A stretch of 13,863 bases of DNA, taken from the NCBI GenBank assembly GCA_965369385.1, contig CBDUQP010000099.1, positions 1 through 13,863 on the forward strand, given 5' to 3'. The notes beneath the pieces were generated by a model, which worked only from the letters and a program-made list of their open reading frames with translations, was not told where the DNA came from and searched no databases. This document shows positions 8,484 to 13,863 of the stretch, piece by piece. Source of the stretch: CBDUQP01 sp965369385. Lineage in GTDB: Bacteria; Planctomycetota; Phycisphaerae; SM23-33. Each line of letters begins with the position of its first letter. Position 1 is the first letter of the stretch. Position numbers and translations under genes: made by a program.

Positions 8484-8542
8484 TTTAATTAATTAAACAC
8501 CTCTTCAGGCGAGAATTCAAGCTATATTTTAATTACTTAAAA
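8484..8542 (-). promoter_or_regulatory. Promoter with paired palindromic operators for the BlaI-M56 operon
   Basis: On the minus strand, -35 TTGAAT (8515-8520) and -10 TTTAAT (8492-8497) are 17 nt apart. The proximal palindrome TTTAATTAATTAAA (8484-8497) is perfect over 14 bp and contains the -10 box. The distal site TTTTAATTACTTAAAA (8527-8542) is a 16-bp palindrome with one mismatched pair. Centres at 8490.5 and 8534.5 are 44 bp apart, as in the promoter at 3542-3598. Both layouts place the -35 box between the two sites. The arrangement suggests cooperative repression by BlaI-type dimers on one face of the helix (inference). Confidence 0.75.
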
Positions 8543-8766
8543 GTTTATTCCCGACAACTGATTCACCCGCCCCAATGCCCTACATGCACTTGCCTGCCGC
8601 AAGCCCATAATTCCGCCACCAACCCCACAACTGATGCTCAATCACGCACTACCGGGCAAATCGCTGGACAATCGGAAACAAATACGCACACTAGGGTCTT
8701 GTCTAATGGCATACAATGCACTGCGGGAAACCCATCCCGCCTCAAAACTTATACAGGACCGAACCT

Positions 8767-10491
8767 ATGTCCGAAAACGATAACACCGACTCCGCTGGCG
8801 AGCCCGCAGAGAGCATGGACTTCCTCCGTACTGCCATCACTGCCGATATCGCCGAAGGCAAAAACGACGGCCGAGTGCATACGCGATTTCCCCCCGAACC
8901 AAACGGATATCTGCACATAGGCCACGCCAAGGCGATCGGAATCAACTTTGGCATCGCCGAAGACTTCGGCGGCAAGTGCAATCTGCGTTTCGACGACACC
9001 AATCCCAGCAAGGAAGAAGTCGAGTACGTTAACTCGATTATCGAAGACATAAGCTGGCTGGGCTGGCAATGGGACGGCGAGCCCAAATACGCAAGCGACT
9101 ACTTCGGCGCGATGTACGATTACGCAGTACAGCTCATCAAGGATGGCAACGCATACGTTGACGATCTGACCGCAGAAGAGATACGCGAATACCGCGGCAC
9201 GCTCACCGAACCCGGCAAGGAAAGCCCCTACCGCAGCCGCAGCGCTGAAGAAAATCTCGACCTGTTCGAACGCATGAAAAGCGGCGAGTTTGCCACCGGC
9301 CTGAAGGTGTTACGAGCCAAGGTAGACATGGCCAGCCCCAACATCAACATGCGAGATCCGATCATGTATCGCATCCTGCATGAAGCCCACCACCGCACCG
9401 GCGACACGTGGTGCATCTATCCGATGTACGACTGGGCACACGGCTTGGAAGACTCCATCGAGGGAATCACGCACTCGCTCTGCTCGCTCGAATTCGAAAA
9501 CCATCGGCCGCTCTATGACTGGTTCCTCGATCAACTCGGCGTGCATCATCCGCGGCAGATCGAATTCGCCCGCCTCAATCTCACATATACAGTCATGAGC
9601 AAGCGCCTGCTGCTTCGCCTGGTGACGGATAACCACGTAGGCGGCTGGGATGACCCGCGAATGCCTACTATTTCGGGCATGAGACGGCTCGGGTACTCAC
9701 CAGAAGCGGTCAGAGGGTTCATCAAGCGAATCGGCATCGCCAAGACCGACAGTACCATAGATTTCGCCCTGCTGGAGCACTGCGTGCGCGAAGACCTGAA
9801 CAAGACTTCGCCGCGAGTGATGGCCGTGCTCAATCCGCTGAAGGTCGTCATCACGAACTACCCCGAAGGCGAAAGTGAAGAGCTGGACGCTATCAATAAT
9901 CCGGGAGACGCCTCCGCCGGTTCGCGCAAAGTCCCCTTCTCGCGCGTGCTATACGTCGAGCGGGATGACTTCATGGAAGAGCCGCCGAAGAAATTCTACC
10001 GCCTGTCTCCGGGGCGTGAAGTGCGATTGCGCTATGCATACTACATCACCTGCAACGAGGTGATCAAGGACGCCGATGGCGAGGTGGCCGAGCTTCATTG
10101 CACTTACGATCCCGCAACGCGAGGCGGCGACTCCCCCGACGGGCGCAAGGTGAAAGCCACGCTGCACTGGGTGTCGGCCGAGCATGCCGTAAAGGCGGAA
10201 GTGCGGCTCTACGATCACCTGTTCGCCAAGGAAGACGCTTACGATGTGCCCCAAGGCGGCGACTTCACCGAGAACATAGACGCCGGTTCACTGGAAGTAC
10301 GCCCGGAATGCTTCGTCGAACCATCGGTCGAGGGGGCAGCCGCCGAGAGTCGATACCAGTTCGAGCGTCTGGGATACTTCTGCATCGACAAAGACTCGGA
10401 AAACTCAGCCGCCGGCAAACTGGTCTTCAACCGCACCATGACCCTGAGAGACACCTGGGCCAAGCTCGTAAAAAACAAGAAGCACAACTGA
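8767..10491 (+). CDS. glnS: Glutaminyl-tRNA synthetase
   Basis: A 574-residue class I aminoacyl-tRNA synthetase that charges tRNA-Gln with glutamine in the cytoplasm. The ATP-site signature HIGH is at residues 50-53 (in PPEPNGYLHIGHAKAI) and the KMSKS-type loop is VMSKR at 276-280. The GlnRS-specific run GWDDPRMPTISGMRRLGY follows at ~293. The C-terminal beta-barrel anticodon domain ends with the typical KLVFNRTMTLRDTWAK. ATG 8767 is chosen because AGGA (8755-8758) lies 8 nt upstream; an in-frame ATG at 8716 would add 17 residues with no homology and lacks a ribosome site. Length is close to bacterial GlnRS. Having GlnRS suggests Gln-tRNA(Gln) can be made directly. The last 83 bp including the stop codon are duplicated at 10986-11068. 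Confidence 0.97.
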   Translation: MSENDNTDSAGEPAESMDFLRTAITADIAEGKNDGRVHTRFPPEPNGYLHIGHAKAIGINFGIAEDFGGKCNLRFDDTNPSKEEVEYVNSIIEDISWLGWQWDGEPKYASDYFGAMYDYAVQLIKDGNAYVDDLTAEEIREYRGTLTEPGKESPYRSRSAEENLDLFERMKSGEFATGLKVLRAKVDMASPNINMRDPIMYRILHEAHHRTGDTWCIYPMYDWAHGLEDSIEGITHSLCSLEFENHRPLYDWFLDQLGVHHPRQIEFARLNLTYTVMSKRLLLRLVTDNHVGGWDDPRMPTISGMRRLGYSPEAVRGFIKRIGIAKTDSTIDFALLEHCVREDLNKTSPRVMAVLNPLKVVITNYPEGESEELDAINNPGDASAGSRKVPFSRVLYVERDDFMEEPPKKFYRLSPGREVRLRYAYYITCNEVIKDADGEVAELHCTYDPATRGGDSPDGRKVKATLHWVSAEHAVKAEVRLYDHLFAKEDAYDVPQGGDFTENIDAGSLEVRPECFVEPSVEGAAAESRYQFERLGYFCIDKDSENSAAGKLVFNRTMTLRDTWAKLVKNKKHN

Positions 10492-10504
10492 CCGAGCAGG
10501 GAGC
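10422..10504 (+). repeat. 83-bp direct repeat, glnS copy
   Basis: The 3' end of glnS, from GGTCTTCAACCGC through the TGA stop (10489-10491) and 13 bp beyond. It matches 10986-11068 at 76 of 83 positions with no gaps. Similarity stops abruptly on the left (T10421 against G10985) and fades on the right after GAGC. Confidence 0.93.
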
Positions 10505-10569
10505 CATTGCTGGAGTCTAATACCAAAGAGGAAATGCATACCCCCCCCTGCGGGCTATGCCCGTGGGCC

Positions 10570-10599
10570 AACGCCGGCTGAGAAGTCGGCGTTTTCTTT
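10570..10599 (+). terminator. Rho-independent terminator downstream of glnS
   Basis: AACGCCGGCT (10570-10579) pairs with AGTCGGCGTT (10584-10593) as a 10-bp stem with one G-U pair, closed by a GAGA tetraloop (GNRA type), and is followed by TTCTTT. It is a textbook intrinsic terminator, ending only about 17 nt before the start codon of the next gene on the same strand. Confidence 0.85.
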
Positions 10600-10615
10600 C
10601 ACAGAGCACGTCAAA

Positions 10616-10975
10616 ATGAACAAAGACAATAGATCACAAAACGAACGGGTTCAAGAATTCCTCGAAGACATCATGATGTTTGATGACGAGAAATCTGACA
10701 TACTGCAGAAGTTGCGTGCAATCGTATTCAGGCATCATAAGAAGACTGGGGAGAGGATGATGTATGGGGGTATCATGTTTTCTCTTGAAGACGATTTTGG
10801 GGGCATCTTCGTAAGAAAGAACCACGTTTCGTTTGAATTTGGCAACGGTTTCGAGATGAATGATCCAAATGGATTTCTGGAAGGCACAGGACAATTCCGT
10901 CGTCATTTGAAGATCAGATCTCTATCTGACATCAAAGATAAGGAAGTGGATTTCTTCGTCAAACAAGCGGTCTAG
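10616..10975 (+). CDS. DUF1801 domain protein
   Basis: A 119-residue protein that I match to DUF1801 (YdhG-like): an N-terminal helix (ERVQEFLEDI), a second helix (SDILQKLRAIVF), then the conserved sheet region MMYGGIMFSLEDDFGGIFVR, HVSFEFGNGF, DPNGFLEGTG and RRHLKIRSLSDI, ending in a helix. DUF1801 proteins are small, cytoplasmic and of unknown function. A hand count over 10621-10860 gives 42% G+C, against 55% in four sampled lines of glnS, so base composition is foreign to its neighbours. The gene sits between two copies of the glnS 3' end and directly after a strong terminator. The ribosome site is poor (no clear GGAG before ATG 10616), and there is no room for a promoter between the terminator and the start. 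Confidence 0.88.
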   Translation: MNKDNRSQNERVQEFLEDIMMFDDEKSDILQKLRAIVFRHHKKTGERMMYGGIMFSLEDDFGGIFVRKNHVSFEFGNGFEMNDPNGFLEGTGQFRRHLKIRSLSDIKDKEVDFFVKQAV

Positions 10976-10985
10976 ATAGATAAGG

Positions 10986-11055
10986 GGTCTTCAACCGCAC
11001 CATGACCCTGAGAGACACTTGGGCCAAGCTCGTAGAAAACAAAACGCACAACTGA
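10986..11055 (+). pseudogene. Remnant of the glnS 3' end (last 22 codons)
   Basis: Translated in the glnS frame, this copy reads VFNRTMTLRDTWAKLV, then ENKTHN and TGA (11053-11055); the real gene has KNKKHN. The stop and frame are intact and only two residues differ, so it is a preserved tail without a start or body. An in-frame TAA lies just upstream at 10981-10983, so it is not translated as part of anything. It is probably the original glnS end, separated when the intervening segment arrived. Confidence 0.85.
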
Positions 11056-11068
11056 CCGGACAAGGAGC
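10986..11068 (+). repeat. 83-bp direct repeat, displaced copy of the glnS 3' end
   Basis: It matches 10422-10504 at 76 of 83 positions, with seven substitutions and no gaps. The repeat start-to-start distance is 564 bp, and the 481 bp between the repeats hold the terminator and the DUF1801 gene. The right end of this copy contains AAGGAG (11062-11067), which serves as the ribosome binding site for the gene starting at GTG 11074. Confidence 0.93.
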
Positions 11069-11073
11069 TGCCT

Positions 11074-11820
11074 GTGGCCTATCCCAATAGAGCATCTTGC
11101 CCCGACCTGGAATCATTGCCATACCCTGAATCCATCGTCAGTGCGATTGCTTCATTCCGGACAGCCTTGCTGAACCTTCTGGGCAAGAATCTGCATGCCA
11201 TCTACTTGTACGGATCGCTGGCCGGGGGATGCCACAATGCCGTGACGAGTGATGTCGATATGGTCGTCGTGCTTGGCAAGCCCATAGACAGGGACATGAA
11301 TGAGGCATTGCTCCAGCTTCAACTGTCAGCATCAATCCCAATCGATGCCACCTACATAACAATCGACGAATTGAACGCCGACGTCTCCCCTACTCCGCTC
11401 CAGTGCGTAATTCGTCCCAAGAAACTATTCACGGTACCCAAAGGCCTGACAGACTTCGTACTGATCAGGCAGGAAATATTCGTGCGAGGTGTTCGCCTCT
11501 TCGGACCCGCAGCACATGACCTCGTCCATTGCGTCCCATGGGATCTGATCCGCGAATGCGAACTGCAGATGTTCGACGTAGCTCTGGAACGATTCAAGAA
11601 CCCCGTGCTAATGCTATGCAGGATAGTCTGCACGCTGATCACCCACAACCCATGCACCAAAAAGCAGGCTGCCAAGTGGGCCTTGGAACATTTCGCATCC
11701 CAATGGCACCCACTCCTGACCAGCGCACTCCACGACTACCAGAATGGAGTTGTTCAACCAGCTCTGCCGGACAACGGCAAGGCCTTCAAGGCGTACTGCC
11801 GACAGTATGCTTCTGCCTGA
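11074..11820 (+). CDS. AadA-like aminoglycoside nucleotidyltransferase family protein
   Basis: A 248-residue protein of the ANT(3'')/AadA type. Residues ~22-110 form the nucleotidyltransferase domain with the GS motif at 47-48 (YLYGSLAGG) and the metal-binding Asp pair D60 and D62 (TSDVDMVVVL). Residues ~150-240 resemble the DUF4111 helical domain of AadA (LMLCRIVCTL, KKQAAKWALEHF, HPLLTSALHDY). In AadA this fold moves AMP from ATP onto streptomycin or spectinomycin; chromosomal relatives often have unknown substrates, so resistance is not implied. The start is GTG 11074, with AAGGAG at 11062-11067 six nt upstream. It begins 18 bp after the stop of the displaced glnS tail, so it probably once formed an operon with glnS. 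It is convergent with the lipoprotein gene, 27 bp away. Confidence 0.88.
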   Translation: MAYPNRASCPDLESLPYPESIVSAIASFRTALLNLLGKNLHAIYLYGSLAGGCHNAVTSDVDMVVVLGKPIDRDMNEALLQLQLSASIPIDATYITIDELNADVSPTPLQCVIRPKKLFTVPKGLTDFVLIRQEIFVRGVRLFGPAAHDLVHCVPWDLIRECELQMFDVALERFKNPVLMLCRIVCTLITHNPCTKKQAAKWALEHFASQWHPLLTSALHDYQNGVVQPALPDNGKAFKAYCRQYASA

Positions 11821-11847
11821 CAGTCCGTCGAAAACTCCGCTCACCGC

Positions 11848-12351
11848 CTACTTGCTGTCAACCGTCGACATTAGCCGATTGAGAATACCCTGGGTGGTTG
11901 GGAGCTTCACCGTGCCTTTCCTCTGCATCGGCAGGCGGAGTTTGCCCATGGCCGGCGGCGTAACGAATATGCCGATATCGGCGGTGTAGGGAATCTCGCT
12001 CTTGCCCCTCACTCCCCGGGCCACCTTGAGCAATTCGTGATAGTACACCTTGACCGGTAGTGCGAGAATCTTGCTCTTGCCGGCAGGTATCGTCCCCTGC
12101 AGGTCGGTCTCACCATTCACGAACTTCTGACCTTCTGTGCTTAGCGAATAGTCCACTGAAACAAGCGGCAGCGGCAAAAAAGACGGGTTGTGAACCTCAA
12201 CATCGAATATGAGCATTGCCGCCGTCGAAGTGATTTTCCCCATCTTGACGCCCACAACCTTCGCCTTCGGCTTGGCGACAAGACCACATCCAGACATGAC
12301 GACAACCGCAGCCAGCATTCCAGCCAAACATATCACTCGATGTACTACCAT
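11848..12351 (-). CDS. LEA14/WHy-like lipoprotein
   Basis: A 167-residue protein beginning MVVHRVICLAGMLAAVVVMS, a signal peptide ending in a lipobox MSGC with the lipidated Cys at residue 22. ATG 12351 is preferred because AGGAG ends 7 nt before it; a TTG at 12357 would sit one nt from that site. The mature part (~30-140) reads as a single LEA type 2/WHy beta-sandwich: STAAMLIFDVEVHNPSFLPLPLVSVDYSL, where the NP after a beta strand is typical of the family, then GTIPAGKSKILALPVKVYYHEL. Such proteins are membrane-attached and linked to stress tolerance in some organisms; the exact role is unknown. It is transcribed alone, convergent with the AadA-like gene. No terminator is obvious in the 27-bp gap. 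Confidence 0.85.
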   Translation of the reverse strand: MVVHRVICLAGMLAAVVVMSGCGLVAKPKAKVVGVKMGKITSTAAMLIFDVEVHNPSFLPLPLVSVDYSLSTEGQKFVNGETDLQGTIPAGKSKILALPVKVYYHELLKVARGVRGKSEIPYTADIGIFVTPPAMGKLRLPMQRKGTVKLPTTQGILNRLMSTVDSK

Positions 12352-12628
12352 GTTCAATCTCCTGTTGGAAGTTCATCGAATTATAGGCACATCAAGCAAT
12401 GACTCGCAAGGATGGACACATGCCTCCGCACTCAATAAGGACACATCTTCCGCAGCTACACCCCTCCACACCGAAGAATATACACCCTTCTAGTGCATCT
12501 CAGCTCCGTTAAATCATTCATTGGTCAGTACGCACAGCCCTGATTGCATTCACCCGGCAGACAGGCTCAGCATCAATCGCCAGCCGAAGCCACTTATCAT
12601 CACCATGGCAGATGTGCCATCAGCGGTC

Positions 12629-13767
12629 TTACGGCAACAACGTAGCGCGGCCCCAGTTTTCCCGGTTGTAGTTATTGTCTTCCAAACCGTTCCACATAAG
12701 TTGCACGTTGCGTTGGCCTAAATTCTTATCGCCGCCATTGTCCATTCCCAGGTCAAAATCGATGAGGAGCTCTGGCTTCGGCCGGAAGCCGGAAATCGAC
12801 GCAATCGGAATCCTGGCCTCGAGCACATAGCCCTTCACCTTGCCCGTGTTGCGACGCACGGCAATAGTCGCACCCTCGACTGCGACAGCATCAGTCCAGT
12901 TCCACACCGACGGCGGAACCTTCGCCTCCGGGCAGCCGGCGCTGAGACCTAGTTGGTAGTCGCCCTTCTTCATGACGCCGCGATCATCGTTGGCGGCTAT
13001 GCTGAAGAACAGTTCCACCGCGTCACCGTTCCATATGTTCCCGACGGTAGTCCTGTTTGTCATCGGCGTAGGCTCTTGTACGTCCATCAACAGATATATC
13101 GCATCTGCATCCCACATCAGATAGCCTTCTGCGCGGATGTTCTTTGCTTCGGCCAGCGTGCCACCATGGGCCAGTCGCTTATGTCGCCGTCGACTACTAT
13201 CTTCTTCGTCCGCTTCATGATGCGGGCATGCAACTTGCCGCCTTTGGGTTTCTCACCCACAACGGATTCCGGCAAGCTGTAGGGCTTGATTTTGCCCAAC
13301 ATGACATCATATATGCGATGATTCGTCTTGGCTGCGGCTTTCACCAGCTCCTTGTACGGACGGTCTGCAATGTCTACCAGACCGGTCTGGAAACGCTCCG
13401 CCCACTCGCCGCCCCATATTCGCCCGGTAACCGCCTGGTCAACATACTCGAACCACTGCGAGCCCACGACGAACGGCATTGCAGCCGATTGCTCCACATA
13501 TGCGCGATAGTACATCCCGCGTTCGGTCTGGTTGGCCGTCTCGCGGCAGCCTCCCGAATGCCCGCGATCGTCGCAGCCGAAACTCCATTCGCTCAGCAGC
13601 AGCGGCTTGCCTGTGAGCTTGTGGATACTCTCCAGGTAACCCTTGCGCGGCTCGCCACCGATGTAATAGTTGACGCTGGCTACATCCAGATGCTTGCCGA
13701 GATTATGCACAAGCGTTGGGTTGGCGGCCGTGCGCGGGAGCCACCTGTAACCCAGCAGCAAGTGGTT
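12629..13767 (-). pseudogene. Truncated, frameshifted glycoside hydrolase with C-terminal CBM9-like module
   Basis: Two frames together encode one protein. The upstream frame (13117-13767) holds the C-terminal half of a clan GH-A-type hydrolase: NHLLLGYRWLPRTAANP, DVASVNYYIGG, then GKPLLLSEWSFG with the probable catalytic Glu, SQWFEYVDQAVTGR and a closing YKELVKAAAKTN helix. It continues into the start of a CBM9-like sugar-binding module (IVVDGDISDWP). The frame then shifts: the rest of the module (TLAEAKNIRAEGYLMWDADAIYL to ENWGRATLLP) is in another frame and ends at TAA 12629-12631. The pattern fits loss of one base at about 13150-13175. At the 5' side, homology begins mid-domain and an in-frame TAA at 13777-13779 lies in unrelated sequence, so the N-terminal half is missing. 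Family choice (agarase- or galactosidase-like) is uncertain. Confidence 0.82.
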
Positions 13768-13863
13768 CAGTTTTAATTAGGGACGGTGCCTTATTTAAAT
13801 AGGAATAAAGGCGAATTCACATTCGAAGCGCAACAGAACGGCGATGGAACACCTCGGCCGGTG
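13768..13863. other. Junction region cutting off the glycoside hydrolase gene
   Basis: Sequence from about 13768 no longer encodes the hydrolase in any frame. It begins TTTTAATTAGGGACGGTGCC and contains the imperfect inverted repeat CCTTATT / AATAAAGG around 13788-13811. Motifs like GGGACGGTGCC next to TTATTT recur, to my memory, near IS200-like or RAYT transposases, but that is only an impression. It may be the edge of an inserted element or a rearrangement point; the window ends too soon to tell. Confidence 0.4.

Noticed and set aside
8699..8717. TTGTCT with TACAAT upstream of glnS as a promoter
   Set aside because: The two boxes are only 7 nt apart, and no -35-like box lies at the proper distance from TACAAT.
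13768..13785. TTTTAATTAG near the window end as a third BlaI operator
   Set aside because: Only a half palindrome is present, there is no second site 44 bp away and no intact gene downstream.

Overview
The window looks like chromosomal DNA of a planctomycete-like bacterium. Three things suggest this: the wording of the 16S rRNA 3' end (for example the stretch around 191-220), a 16S gene that ends in its own terminator with no 23S gene behind it (unlinked rRNA genes are known from Planctomycetota), and a BlaI-type repressor paired with a very large M56 (BlaR1-type) membrane protease carrying extra sensor domains. Sampled genes run at roughly 55% G+C. The phylum call is an inference from these traits, not a search result.

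Layout. 1-345 is the 3' end of a 16S rRNA gene, followed by a terminator hairpin (508-541). 732-1496 (+) encodes a small membrane-anchored protein with two tandem DUF3887/NTF2-like domains. 1718-2491 (-) encodes a protein I read as two homing-endonuclease-associated (HNH_repeat) helical repeats plus a PD-(D/E)XK nuclease-like domain. 2492-3060 holds no convincing gene but has three consecutive perfect or near-perfect hairpins. 3061-8545 (-) is a sensory module: BlaI repressor (8056-8445), a 1488-residue M56 protease with two tandem ~500-residue extracytoplasmic units (3593-8059, overlapping the repressor by 4 bp), and a second BlaI paralogue (3061-3450). Both BlaI genes have the same promoter plan: two AT-rich palindromes with centres exactly 44 bp apart, the start-proximal one covering the -10 box.

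8767-10491 (+) is glnS (glutaminyl-tRNA synthetase). Its last 83 bp are repeated at 10986-11068 (76 of 83 identical), enclosing a terminator and a low-G+C DUF1801 gene (10616-10975). This looks like a small insertion at the 3' end of glnS that pushed the old gene end downstream, just ahead of an AadA-like nucleotidyltransferase gene (11074-11820, GTG start). 11848-12351 (-) is a lipoprotein with an LEA14/WHy-like domain. 12629-13767 (-) is a broken glycoside hydrolase/CBM9 gene: frameshifted near 13150-13175 and cut off at about 13768, where unrelated sequence begins.

How the parts may work together (inference): the M56 protein would sense something outside the cytoplasmic membrane through its tandem beta-rich units and trigger loss of the two BlaI repressors, which probably bind each other's operators as well as their own. 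The inducer and any further target genes are not visible. glnS and the AadA-like gene were probably adjacent (18 bp apart) before the DUF1801 segment arrived. The gaps 8546-8766 and 12358-12628 show nothing I can support beyond 5' leaders.
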